A DNA stretch of 64,000 nt from Fidelibacterota bacterium (GCA_947475895.1 CANJMF010000005.1:1-64000), one strand, 5' to 3'; positions 52,229-60,938 are shown, counted from the stretch's first letter. Numbers and translations are program-made. The notes: generated by a model not told the origin, from the sequence alone.

Positions 52229-53407
52229 ATGACCGTCGCAGGATTTTCGCAAGAAGCCCAAACCGTAGCCGAGAAGGTCGAGGCTTTCGTACGCAGCGAA
52301 ATCATCGCATACGAAAAAGACGCGCGCCTGACGTCGCACGGCGCGTCGGATGAAATGGTCACCGAAATGCGCGGGAAAGCGCGTCGCGCCGGCGTGCTCA
52401 CCCCGCACATTCTTGCCGGCGGCCGGCATCTCAGCCAACGCGATACATCGCTGGTTCTGCGTAAGTCGGGGTTGTCGCCTTTGGGTCCGTTGGCCTGCAA
52501 TACGGCTGCTCCCGATGAAGGCAATATGTACTTGATCGGGAAGGTGGCTTCGCCCGCGCTTAAAGAACGTTTCCTGAAACCGCTGGTGGCGGGAGAAGCG
52601 CGCTCGGCGTTTTTCATGACCGAACCTGCCAATGAAGGCGGGGCCGGATCAGATCCATCCATGATGCAGACCACCGCCGTGCGCGATGGAGATCATTGGG
52701 TGATCAATGGCCGCAAGGCGTTCATCACAGGCGCTGTCGGTGCAAAGGTCGGCATTGTGATGGCGAAGTCCGATGACGGCGCATGCATGTTTCTTGTGGA
52801 GCTTCCAAACCCCGCCATTCGGGTCGAGCGGATTCTGAATACGATCGACAGTACCATGCCGGGTGGACACGCGATCATCGCCATCGAGAATCTGCGCGTT
52901 TCAGTCGCCCAAATGCTCGGTCAAAGCGGCGAAGGTTTTAAGTATGCCCAGGTGCGGCTAGCGCCCGCGCGATTGTCGCATTGCATGCGCTGGCACGGGG
53001 CGGCGGCCCGCGCGAACGAGATCGCGACCGCGTATGCCTGCACGCGCATGGCCTTCGGCAAGCTTTTGGTGGATCACGAAGGTGTCGGATTCATGCTCGC
53101 GGAGAACTTGATCGATCTCAAGCAATCTCAACTTATGACCGAATGGTGCGCCGATGTGCTGGATACCGGTGAAATCGGCACCGTTGAAAGTTCCATGACC
53201 AAAGTGGCCGTGTCCGAAGCCCTGATGCGAGTAGCGGACCGTTGCGTGCAGGTGATGGGAGGAACGGGTGTTTCCGGCGACACCGTTGTTGAGACCGTGT
53301 TCCGTGAAATTCGCGCTTTCCGGATTTATGATGGCCCGACCGAAGTTCATAAGTGGTCGCTCGCGAAAAAAATCAAACGCGACTTTCTGCCGAAGACTGC
53401 TCCATGA
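52229..53407 (+). CDS. Acyl-CoA dehydrogenase family protein
   Basis: 392 residues with the three-part ACAD layout: N-terminal helices (VEAFVRSEIIAYEKDARLTS), beta domain (FFMTEPANEGGAGSDPSMMQ; WVINGRKAFITGAVGAKVGI) and C-terminal helices (VRLAPARLSHCMRWHGAAAR; YACTRMAFGKLLVDHEGVGF; QVMGGTGVSGDTVVETVFRE; YDGPTEVHKWSLAKKI). It is closest in layout to ACAD10/11-type enzymes, which work with an APH-type kinase, and such a kinase is encoded directly downstream with a four-base overlap. FAD-dependent oxidation of an acyl-CoA, possibly a hydroxylated one, is expected. Confidence 0.9.
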   Translation: MTVAGFSQEAQTVAEKVEAFVRSEIIAYEKDARLTSHGASDEMVTEMRGKARRAGVLTPHILAGGRHLSQRDTSLVLRKSGLSPLGPLACNTAAPDEGNMYLIGKVASPALKERFLKPLVAGEARSAFFMTEPANEGGAGSDPSMMQTTAVRDGDHWVINGRKAFITGAVGAKVGIVMAKSDDGACMFLVELPNPAIRVERILNTIDSTMPGGHAIIAIENLRVSVAQMLGQSGEGFKYAQVRLAPARLSHCMRWHGAAARANEIATAYACTRMAFGKLLVDHEGVGFMLAENLIDLKQSQLMTEWCADVLDTGEIGTVESSMTKVAVSEALMRVADRCVQVMGGTGVSGDTVVETVFREIRAFRIYDGPTEVHKWSLAKKIKRDFLPKTAP

Positions 53408-54465
53408 CAGCGGCGCTCGACGAAAACGTCGGAACGGAGCCCGTTCGTCCGGGCTTTGCTTTCGATGTGGCGGGCTTGGATAGATGGATGACCAGCAACG
53501 TCCCCGGCTATCACGGACCGCTTTCCGTCGAGCAGTTTAAAGGCGGCCAATCGAACCCGACGTACAAATTGGAAACACCGCAACGTAAGTATGTGCTCCG
53601 CCGCAAGCCTTCGGGTCAGCTTCTGAAAGGCGCGCACGCCATCGACCGCGAGGCGCGCGTTCTAACGGCCCTTGGAGGCGTTGGTTTCCCGGCGCCTCAT
53701 GTTCATGCCCTGTGCATGGACGACACAGTGATCGGCACAGCCTTCTATGTGATGGATTGTGTTGAAGGGCGCATTTTTTGGGACGCGTCGCTTGCAGACA
53801 CTCCTGCTTTCCAGCGGGCTCCTATTTTTGATGCCATGAATGCGACCATTGCGGCGCTTCACGCCATTGATCCGGCGTCGATCGGGATGGAAGACTATGG
53901 CGCTGCAGGAAATTATTGCGAGCGTCAGATCGCGCGCTGGTCAAAACAGTATATCGAAGATGTCGAAGCGGGCCGCGATTCCAGCATGGATAAAGTAATC
54001 GCGTGGCTTCAAGCGCATATTCCCAACGCCGAAAGCCCGCGCATTATTCACGGCGATTTTCGTATCGACAATCTCATATTCCATTCGTCAGAGCCGCGTG
54101 TCGTCGCGGTCCTCGATTGGGAGTTGTCTACGCTTGGCGACCCGCGCGCAGATTTTGCCTATCACGCGATGATGTATCATATGCCGCCTGATATTCTTGC
54201 GGGGCTGTACGGTGCCGATCTCCAAGCGCTCGCGCTTCCGACGGAAGAAGCGTACGAACAAGCCTATTGCCGTCGAACGGGCCGCACGCGCATTGAGAAT
54301 TATCCGTTTTTCATCGCGTTCAATTTCTTTCGCATGGCCGCGATTTTTCACGGCATTAAGGGCCGCGTGATTCGGGGAACCGCCAGTTCTGCCCAGGCTA
54401 CCAAGCGTGCTGAGAATTTCCCACGATTGGCGGCAATCGCGTGGGAACGCGCGCAGGCGGTCTAA
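53404..54465 (+). CDS. Phosphotransferase (APH) family protein, ACAD10/11-kinase-like
   Basis: 353 residues. The kinase-like fold shows KGGQSNPTYKLETPQRKYVL, the Lys-containing LRRKPSG strand, ARVLTALGGVGFPAPHVHAL, IIHGDFRIDNLIFHSSEPRV (catalytic HGDxxxxN) and VLDWELSTLGDPRADFAYH (metal Asp). In human ACAD10/11 a domain of this type phosphorylates 4-hydroxyacyl-CoA before the dehydrogenase acts. The bacterial pair here has the same two functions in separate genes, overlapping by ATGA. Phosphorylation of a hydroxyacyl-CoA is therefore a reasonable inference. Confidence 0.87.
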   Translation: MTAALDENVGTEPVRPGFAFDVAGLDRWMTSNVPGYHGPLSVEQFKGGQSNPTYKLETPQRKYVLRRKPSGQLLKGAHAIDREARVLTALGGVGFPAPHVHALCMDDTVIGTAFYVMDCVEGRIFWDASLADTPAFQRAPIFDAMNATIAALHAIDPASIGMEDYGAAGNYCERQIARWSKQYIEDVEAGRDSSMDKVIAWLQAHIPNAESPRIIHGDFRIDNLIFHSSEPRVVAVLDWELSTLGDPRADFAYHAMMYHMPPDILAGLYGADLQALALPTEEAYEQAYCRRTGRTRIENYPFFIAFNFFRMAAIFHGIKGRVIRGTASSAQATKRAENFPRLAAIAWERAQAV

Positions 54466-54500
54466 GACGCAAACGTAATCGAGAGAAGGCGAGGTAGCCC

Positions 54501-55277
54501 ATGCGGCTTTTCGATATGACAAATAAGGTCGCCATCATAACGGGCTCGTCGCGCGGCATAGGGCGTGCGATCGCCGAAGCTTTCGCCGAGGCCGGCGCGC
54601 GCGTTGTCATCTCCAGCCGGAAGCAAGCCGCGTGCGAGGCCGTCGCCGCATCGATCAATCAGCGCCATGGCGACGAGCGTGCCATTGCGCTGGCGGCGAG
54701 CCTTTCCGACAAAGCCGCGCTCGAACGCCTTGTAAGTGAAACACGGGCGAAGTGGGGCCGCATCGACGTGCTCGTGTGCAATGCCGCGTCCAATCCGTAT
54801 TACGGTCCCCTTAGCGGCATCAACGACGAACAGTTCCGAAAAGTTTTCGACAACAATGTGCTGGCGAATCACTGGCTGATAACGATGGTGTCGCCGGAGA
54901 TGATTGAGCGCCGTGACGGAGCCATCATTATTGTCTCGTCCATTGGCGGATTGATCGGTTCCGGCACGATCGGTGCTTACAACATTTCCAAGGCGGCCGA
55001 CCTGCAATTGGTCCGGAACCTGGCGGTTGAGTTGGGTCCGCACAACGTGCGCATCAATGCCATCGCTCCGGGCGTCGTGCGGACCGATTTTGCAAAAGCG
55101 CTCTGGGAAGACCCCATCGCTGAAGCGGCGCTGAAGAAGGCCACGCCACTGGGTCGGATCGGAGAGGTTGAGGACATTGCCGGCGCTGCCGTCTTTCTCG
55201 CGACGCCGGCCGGTCGCTATGTGACCGGTCAAGCCATCGTCGTCGATGGCGGAGCTACGATCTTCGGCGTTTTATAG
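54501..55277 (+). CDS. SDR family oxidoreductase
   Basis: 258 residues, the standard classical SDR length. The cofactor loop is VAIITGSSRGIGRAIAEAFA, followed by NAASNPYYGPL, the catalytic Ser in IIIVSSIGGLIGSGTIGAYN, the YNISK motif (Tyr and Lys) and NVRINAIAPGVVRTDFAKAL. The C-terminal YVTGQAIVVDGG is typical. The Arg after the cofactor loop Ser favours NADP, but this is weak. It follows the APH gene by 35 bases in the same direction and probably acts in the same CoA-ester catabolic path. Confidence 0.92.
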   Translation: MRLFDMTNKVAIITGSSRGIGRAIAEAFAEAGARVVISSRKQAACEAVAASINQRHGDERAIALAASLSDKAALERLVSETRAKWGRIDVLVCNAASNPYYGPLSGINDEQFRKVFDNNVLANHWLITMVSPEMIERRDGAIIIVSSIGGLIGSGTIGAYNISKAADLQLVRNLAVELGPHNVRINAIAPGVVRTDFAKALWEDPIAEAALKKATPLGRIGEVEDIAGAAVFLATPAGRYVTGQAIVVDGGATIFGVL

Positions 55278-55288
55278 TTGTACGACTT

Positions 55289-55930
55289 TTAGGGATCGCT
55301 CGCCTTGAAGGGCTCTTCTCTGCCCGGCGGCACGCGCTCTTCCGCAGCGGCAATTAACATCGCTACCGTTACATATGTGCCCGTTACGGCCGTAAGATCG
55401 ACCACGCCTTGTTCGCCCAAAGTGGCTTTGGCGCGCGCATATGTCGCGTCGGAAACTTTGTATTTCATCAACAGCTCTGTAACGAAGTTGTAGACCACCT
55501 CTTCGTCGGGCTGCATTGCTGTCGGGCGCTTATTGGCGCGGAGTTCGTCGATGGTGTGTTGCGCCAAGCCCGCCTTGGCTGCGAGTGGGCCGTGCGAATA
55601 CCACTCCACCTGCGAACGCCATTGGCGCCCCACGATTAGAATCGCGAATTCATTGAGTCGCTTGGGTACCGATGTCTTCCACCGCAAATAGTCGAGAAGA
55701 TCGAACATGCGCTTGCCCATATCCGGGCTTCGCAAGAGGGGATTGTATGGCCCCCCGAGGCCGACGCCAGAAACCTTGAGAATTTCGTCCGCGAGCGCGT
55801 TCTGATCGGGCGTCATCTGTTCGCGGGTCAGCGGCGAGAGGCGGGGCGTGTCGTTCGCACGGCTAGAAATATTCGCGCTCATCAGAATACCCGCAAGGCC
55901 GACGGTTATCACAGACCGCAATCGTTTCAT
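55289..55930 (-). CDS. Exported carboxymuconolactone decarboxylase family protein
   Basis: 213 residues with a signal peptide (VITVGLAGILMSANISSRA). The CMD fold is seen in YNPLLRSPDMGKRMFDLLDY, LNEFAILIVGRQWRSQVEWY then SHGPLAAKAGL, and LTAVTGTYVTVAMLIAAAEE. There is no CxxC pair, so it is not an AhpD-type peroxidase. The usual SQxEW-H block is kept. The substrate is unknown. Members with export signals are unusual. It converges with the SDR gene. Confidence 0.85.
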   Translation of the reverse strand: MKRLRSVITVGLAGILMSANISSRANDTPRLSPLTREQMTPDQNALADEILKVSGVGLGGPYNPLLRSPDMGKRMFDLLDYLRWKTSVPKRLNEFAILIVGRQWRSQVEWYSHGPLAAKAGLAQHTIDELRANKRPTAMQPDEEVVYNFVTELLMKYKVSDATYARAKATLGEQGVVDLTAVTGTYVTVAMLIAAAEERVPPGREEPFKASDP

Positions 55931-56008
55931 GGCTCGCTCCTATCCGGTGGCTGGCATCGCTAATTAACTTACCGCGCCTAGGCGATGATGGGCCATTCAA
56001 AACGCAAT

Positions 56009-56034
56009 AACGGCCAACTGGCGGGCTGGCCGTT
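56009..56034. repeat. Inverted repeat AACGGCCA / TGGCCGTT
   Basis: Perfect 8-bp arms with a 10-base loop. It lies about 80 bp upstream of the carboxymuconolactone decarboxylase gene (minus strand) and has no good T-run. It could be an operator or an orphan terminator. Confidence 0.45.
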
Positions 56035-56342
56035 CACACGACTTAAAGTGCGACAAGTACCAGGGTTACCGTATGTGGAACTGACGATGGTCGCGTAGGC
56101 GCACTACGCCCTCCTACGCCTTTCGGAAGCCGTCGTCTTGAGGTGCAAAAACGCAGGAAACCCGGTTTTTGTTGAGCTCCTGGCGTATTGAGGCGCACCG
56201 TCGCGGGTGCAGAGTAAGCTATCGTGGCCGTGCAACCGCAATTGATTCCTGCGGGCCGCTCGTTGTTTTTATGAGCTGCACTCCAAATCCTCTAAACGAG
56301 CACCCGTCGTGATTCGAAATAGTGGCGCCGCGATGCGCGCTG

Positions 56343-56357
56343 GAAGGAATTTCCTTC
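56343..56357. promoter_or_regulatory. Palindrome GAAGGAA-T-TTCCTTC upstream of copy B1
   Basis: Perfect 7-bp arms around one base, about 140 bp before the B1 start. The right half with the following TCTGTA and a TGTTCAG further on recurs at 58115-58150, upstream of copy B2. This is a plausible shared regulator site or promoter element. Confidence 0.45.
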
Positions 56358-56496
56358 TGTAAGGATGACTGTTCAGCTAAAATTTCGGGGTTGTTATAGC
56401 TCTAGCCGCGATCGTTATCGCCGCCAAGCGGCGAGATTTCAGTGAACGTAGACTCCGCGTCGTTTTTCTTAATCTAGAAATTCGGTGGAACAACAC

Positions 56497-57867
56497 ATGC
56501 GTCTCTTGCGAAAAGTATTGAGCATGGCGGTCATGATATTCGCTGTGATGATCAGCCTCCGCGCGCACGCAGCCAATTGGACGGCGAAGGAAGACTACAT
56601 TCGCGCGCCGATGCCCCCTGGTTTTCAGGTCATTGTTACGGAGCTAGAGGGGCCGGTGTTCGCTAACGCGCAAGGGCGGACTTTTTATAAGTGGCCCAAG
56701 ATGCAACTGCGAAACGGCGACGCAGGCGAGGTCGAAGGCAAACCCACATGCAGCGATCAGCCCTATCGCGAGAACAGCGGTTTCTTAAGTCCCTATCCGA
56801 AAGGGCTCGAACTGCCGGATGCAGATAAGCGCCCGGCGTGCACGGACGTTTGGCCTCCCGTTCTTGCGCCCGCCGATGCCAAGCCTGTCGGCGAGTGGAC
56901 GGTGGTTGAGCGTCTCGATGGCCGCAAGCAATGGGCCTACAAGGGCTGGTCGCTCTACACGTCCGTGGTGGATCAGCGACCGGGCGATGTCCTCGGCGGA
57001 ACCGCCATTCGCAATCTTGGCGGAACCGGCGCTGCGCGGCATCCGGTTGGCCCCGAAGCAAACGTGCCCGGCCAATTCGACGTTCAAACGACCATGTTTG
57101 GGCGGCTCGTTGTTTTGCACGAAGGCTGGTCCGTCTACACTTACGATGGCGACGGTCGCAATAAATCGAATTGCAAGGACGCTTGCCTCGACGGATGGTC
57201 GCCCGTGTTGGCGGCCGTTTCCGCCACGCCGTTTGGGGAGTGGTCGATTGTCGAGCGCGCGCCGGGCATGAAGCAGTGGGCGTTTCGCAATCGCCCCGTT
57301 TACCGCCATCTCAATGACTCGAAGCTTGGTGCGCTTGACGGCGGCGATACCCCGCGCTGGCACAACGTCTATACGCAAATGTCACCCGAGCCTCCGCAAG
57401 GCTTTGCCATGAAGCGGACGATCGTCGGGCTGGTGCTTGGTGATGCCAACGGCAAGAGCGTTTACAGCTACACCTGCGTCGACGATGCCATTGATGCGTT
57501 GGGCTGTGATTATCCAGAAGCTCCGCAAGCGTATCGCTTTGCCGTGTGCGGTGGCGGCAATCCGGAGCGATGCCTCAAGGTATTTCCGTTTGTTCTCGCG
57601 CCAGCCGGCGCGAAGAGCGGCAATCGGCTTTGGGGCACAATGTATATCGAGCCGAAAACAGGAAAGCGCGCGACGGTCGATGTTCCGGGCGCCCTCAACG
57701 TTTGGACTCTCCGCGGCCGTCCCGTTTATACGTTCGCGGGATATCAAGGCTATGGCGACCACAGAACGACCGACGTCAATGCCCACGGGTGGGGCGAAGT
57801 GAACGGCGGGCGCAACGGTTTTGCCGCGCTTGTTTATCGAGACATCCACGAGTCCCGCGATCGCTGA
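56497..57867 (+). CDS. Exported eight-cysteine COG4315-like repeat protein (copy B1)
   Basis: 456 residues; signal peptide to about residue 25 (ISLRAHA-ANW). It has the same repeat layout as copies A and B2: GRTFYKWPKMQLRNGDAGEV, then RKQWAYKGWSLYTSVVDQRP, GWSVYTYDGDGRNKSNCKDA then CLDGWSPVLA, MKQWAFRNRPVYRHLNDSKL and SVYSYTCVDDAIDALGCDYP. YTYDGD is a perfect Yx(FWY)xxD motif. Eight mature Cys match those of the paralogues. GGTGGAAC precedes the ATG; a GTG at 56485 is the alternative. It is highly similar to B2 over its whole length, so they are tandem duplicates. Cofactor binding or electron transfer outside the cytoplasm is a guess; the function is unknown. Confidence 0.82.
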   Translation: MRLLRKVLSMAVMIFAVMISLRAHAANWTAKEDYIRAPMPPGFQVIVTELEGPVFANAQGRTFYKWPKMQLRNGDAGEVEGKPTCSDQPYRENSGFLSPYPKGLELPDADKRPACTDVWPPVLAPADAKPVGEWTVVERLDGRKQWAYKGWSLYTSVVDQRPGDVLGGTAIRNLGGTGAARHPVGPEANVPGQFDVQTTMFGRLVVLHEGWSVYTYDGDGRNKSNCKDACLDGWSPVLAAVSATPFGEWSIVERAPGMKQWAFRNRPVYRHLNDSKLGALDGGDTPRWHNVYTQMSPEPPQGFAMKRTIVGLVLGDANGKSVYSYTCVDDAIDALGCDYPEAPQAYRFAVCGGGNPERCLKVFPFVLAPAGAKSGNRLWGTMYIEPKTGKRATVDVPGALNVWTLRGRPVYTFAGYQGYGDHRTTDVNAHGWGEVNGGRNGFAALVYRDIHESRDR

Positions 57868-58309
57868 ATTCATGGGCGCTTGAGGCACGCTGATGGCGCG
57901 GCGTGACGACGCGCATTAATTGCTGCAGTGCAGCACGCATTAAAGAATTGATGCCAAGCGTTTTCTAAAAGGCGATCTAAGCGAAATATTCAACGAATCC
58001 GAGCGGCATGGACTTTCGGGAGCTACTTTCTCTTTGAGAAACGCTGCAAATCTTTGTGAACGCGTGTGCACGTTCCTCAGTGAGTAGTGCGTGCATCAGG
58101 CTGCAACACGCATTGAATTTCCTTCTGTATCGACACATGTTCAGTTATAATTCATGCAGACACTCAGTGCGCTGTGTACCGCGCCTAGTGGCCTTGAGCC
58201 GGTCTTGCGTCGGGTTTGTTGCGGCTCTCTCAATGATCATTACCGCCGTATGTACGGCGAGATTTCAGAACGCAGGCTCGTACCCACTTTTTTAGACGCG
58301 GAAACATAT
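57868..58309. other. Spacer between tandem paralogues, duplicated leader
   Basis: No gene is called. It contains the perfect inverted repeat TGCTGCA-G-TGCAGCA (57921-57935), flanked on both sides by CGCATTAA. A third related copy (CACGCATTGAA) lies near 58109. From about 58115 the sequence resembles the B1 leader (AATTTCCTTCTGTA, TGTTCAG, CGGCGAGATTTCAG), so the leader was duplicated with the gene. Confidence 0.5.
57921..57935. repeat. Perfect inverted repeat TGCTGCA-G-TGCAGCA
   Basis: 7-bp arms with a one-base centre, about 50 bases after the B1 stop. It is flanked by direct repeats CGCATTAA. It might be a regulator site or the footprint of a small mobile sequence. Confidence 0.45.
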
Positions 58310-59692
58310 ATGCATCTGCTCCGAAATGTTTTGAGTGCAGCAATTGTCGCATCCGCGATGGCAAGCATGAATGCTCATGCGGCCAATCAGGCGACGAAAG
58401 AAGATTATGTGCGCGCGCCGATGCCGCCAGGGTTTCAGGTCGTTGCGACGGAACTTGAAGGGCCGGTCTTTGCTGATGCGCAAGGGCGGACCCTTTATAT
58501 GTGGCCCAAGCGGCAGCTACGAAATGGCGACGCGGGCGAAGTCGAAGGCAAGCCTACGTGCGGCGATGAACCGTATCGCGAGAACAGCGGATTTTTAAGT
58601 CCTTATCCGAAAGGCCTCGAAATGCCGGACGCCGATAAACGTCCGGGGTGCACCGCTGTTTGGCCTCCCGTGCTTGCACTTGCTGGTGCGAAGCCAATCG
58701 GTGAGTGGACGGTGGTTGATCGGCTCGATGGACGCAAGCAGTGGGCTTACAAAGGTTGGTCACTGTATACGTCGACCGTGGATAAGCGGCCGGGAGAAAC
58801 GTTCGGCGGCTCCGGGATGTTCTATCACGGCGAACCCGGCGCAAACCGTCATCCGGTTGGCCCCGAGGCAAATGTTCCGGGCCAATTTGACGTTCAAACG
58901 ACTTTGCCCGGGCGCCTTGTCGTTTTGCATGATGGCTGGTCCGTCTACACCTACGATGGCGACGGCCGTAACAAGTCGAATTGCAAAGATGCGTGCTTAG
59001 ACGGATGGTCGCCGGTGTTGGCGGCGGTGTCCGCCACGCCGTTCGGAGAGTGGTCGATCGTTGAGCGCGCGCCGGGCGTGAAACAGTGGGCATTCCGCAC
59101 TCGCCCTGTTTACCGACACCTTACTGATTCGAAGCTTGGATCGCTCGACGGCAGCGACGTTCCGCGTTGGCATAACGTCTATACGCAAATGACGCCTGAA
59201 CCGCCGCAAGGCTTCAAGTTGAAGGCCACAACCGTCGGGTTGACGATCGGCGATGCCAACGGCAAATCGGTCTATCGTTATACCTGCACCGACGATGCCA
59301 TCGATCAGTTGGAGTGCGACTATCCCGAGGCCCCGCAAGTGTACCGATTTGCCGTGTGCGGCGGCGGCGATCCCGACCGGTGTCAGAAAGTATTTCCCAT
59401 GATCATCGCACCAACCGGCGCCAAAAGCGGCAACATGGTGTGGGGCACGATGTATATCGAGCCGAAAAGTGGAAAGCGCGCATCAGCTGAAACGCCGGGC
59501 GCCCTCAACGTTTGGACCTTCCGCGGACGGCCCGTTTATACGTTCGCGGGATACAAAGGGTATGGCGATAATAGAACAACCGACGTCAATGCCCACGGAT
59601 GGGGCGAAGTGAACGGTGGCCGTAACGGCTTTGCTGCGCTGATTTATCGCGACATTCACGAGTATCGCGACGGTGTTCGAGCGGACAGATAA
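58310..59692 (+). CDS. Exported eight-cysteine COG4315-like repeat protein (copy B2)
   Basis: 460 residues, signal peptide MHLLRNVLSAAIVASAMASM then NAHA. It is a close copy of B1: GRTLYMWPKRQLRNGDAGEV, RKQWAYKGWSLYTSTVDKRP, GWSVYTYDGDGRNKSNCKDA, VKQWAFRTRPVYRHLTDSKL and SVYRYTCTDDAIDQLECDYP. All eight Cys are kept. The ATG at 58310 is chosen because it starts the signal peptide; the long in-frame extension from 58154 covers the duplicated leader and is rejected. The partner gene follows after 35 bases, the same arrangement as copy A at 28.7 kb. Confidence 0.82.
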   Translation: MHLLRNVLSAAIVASAMASMNAHAANQATKEDYVRAPMPPGFQVVATELEGPVFADAQGRTLYMWPKRQLRNGDAGEVEGKPTCGDEPYRENSGFLSPYPKGLEMPDADKRPGCTAVWPPVLALAGAKPIGEWTVVDRLDGRKQWAYKGWSLYTSTVDKRPGETFGGSGMFYHGEPGANRHPVGPEANVPGQFDVQTTLPGRLVVLHDGWSVYTYDGDGRNKSNCKDACLDGWSPVLAAVSATPFGEWSIVERAPGVKQWAFRTRPVYRHLTDSKLGSLDGSDVPRWHNVYTQMTPEPPQGFKLKATTVGLTIGDANGKSVYRYTCTDDAIDQLECDYPEAPQVYRFAVCGGGDPDRCQKVFPMIIAPTGAKSGNMVWGTMYIEPKSGKRASAETPGALNVWTFRGRPVYTFAGYKGYGDNRTTDVNAHGWGEVNGGRNGFAALIYRDIHEYRDGVRADR

Positions 59693-59727
59693 CGCGGCGC
59701 GGTTTCGCGCATTTCGGGAGAGACGCT

Positions 59728-60876
59728 ATGAAAAAAGAATGGTCCATATCGCACGCGTTGCTGCGCAAGGCAGCGATCGCGGGATTCACTGTCGCATCAT
59801 TGAGTGGTAGCGGCGCTGCGATCAGTGCCGATGACACCGCGCCCGCTGGCCGCTCCATCGCGTACTTGTTCACAAGTATCGCTTGGCCCGTGTATCAGTC
59901 GCGGGACACAGCCGGCAAAGAAACCAAGGACGAGTGTCCGAATGGGATCAATGACGGTGCCCGCGAGCAGTTCGCGGCTTCGTTTCCGCAGACCAACGGC
60001 CAAAAGTGGAAAATCGAAGATACCGCCATTGCACGCGAGGCCGAGATTTGGTTCCCGACGGATGAGCCGGACAAATTTCCTTTCCACGAAGCATCTGGCA
60101 AGTTTTCCTATGGTCTGGATCTCGACGGCAAAAATAAACCCACCGATTTCACGTCGCCTGACGGCAGAACCGGCGTCGACAATCAGCTCTTTCGCGCCGT
60201 CGGCTGCATTCTCAGCTACCGCGATGGTTCGTCGCAAAATCTTTTTGAGAAGAACTACTTCCAGAGCATGCTGTTCAATCGCATTCTCTTCGAATTGACG
60301 GACGTGGATAGCCTCGTGAACGACGATGACGTCACGCTCACGACCTATCGCGGCCTCGACCCGTTGGTGTGGGATGCGAAGGGTACGTTCCAAGCGGATG
60401 CCACGCAGCGCATCGATAAGAAATGGAGCCAGGACTTCATCAACACATCGAAGGCCAAAATCGTGAACGGCGTTTTGATCACGACGAAGCCTTCGGATTT
60501 TTACTGGCCCACCGAATTCGTGCATCAAGAAGCGCCAACCGACTGGCTGCGCGACGCGCACTTTGAACTGAAGCTCACGCCCGACACGGCTGAAGGTTTG
60601 ATCGGCGGATACGTCGATATTGAAACGTACTATCGCAGTCAAAATCGGCGGTACGGTACGCACCAGATCAGCTACGGCAAGACGGCGTCTGCGTCCTTAT
60701 ACAAAGCGATCCGTCGCTTAGCCGATGCTTATCCCGACCCGGCGACGGGCAAGAACACGGCTATTTCAACGGCGTTGGACGTGAAGGCCGTTCAAGTTCG
60801 CGTTATCCATCCCGAAGAGAAAGTCGCGGAAACGGGAACTGACACGCGCCGCGCCCAAACAGCTGAGGCGCGTTAG
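59728..60876 (+). CDS. Exported partner protein of unknown family (copy B)
   Basis: 382 residues with a signal peptide (AAIAGFTVASLSGSGAAIS). It is homologous along its length to the protein at 30115-31248: ECPNGIN, KFPFHEASGKFSYGLDLDGK, FTSPDGRTGVDNQLFRAVGC, ELTDVDSLVNDDDVTLTTYR, DAHFELKLTPDTAEGLIGGY and DPATGKNTAIS. Both lie directly after a COG4315-like gene. I cannot assign a family or reaction. The N-terminal DDTAPAGRSIAY region and two conserved Cys are shared. CGGGAGAG precedes the ATG. The haem-motif protein gene follows, linking this pair to the DUF1592/DUF1552 genes. Confidence 0.77.
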   Translation: MKKEWSISHALLRKAAIAGFTVASLSGSGAAISADDTAPAGRSIAYLFTSIAWPVYQSRDTAGKETKDECPNGINDGAREQFAASFPQTNGQKWKIEDTAIAREAEIWFPTDEPDKFPFHEASGKFSYGLDLDGKNKPTDFTSPDGRTGVDNQLFRAVGCILSYRDGSSQNLFEKNYFQSMLFNRILFELTDVDSLVNDDDVTLTTYRGLDPLVWDAKGTFQADATQRIDKKWSQDFINTSKAKIVNGVLITTKPSDFYWPTEFVHQEAPTDWLRDAHFELKLTPDTAEGLIGGYVDIETYYRSQNRRYGTHQISYGKTASASLYKAIRRLADAYPDPATGKNTAISTALDVKAVQVRVIHPEEKVAETGTDTRRAQTAEAR

Positions 60877-60938
60877 AAGCAGGATTGTTTTATCGGTTGA
60901 GAGACTTGCTCGCCGACAAGGTAGAGGTCACGTTGCGT

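Larger units (their letters stand above)
55931..56496. other. Intergenic region with repeats and palindromes
   Basis: No gene is called. It holds the hairpin AACGGCCA/TGGCCGTT (56009-56034), a CTACGCC pair (56102-56119) matching the GGCGTAG repeats upstream of the SCPU gene, and the perfect palindrome GAAGGAA-T-TTCCTTC (56343-56357). The downstream part from 56343 resembles the leader of the next paralogous gene at 58.1-58.3 kb. Confidence 0.5.
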
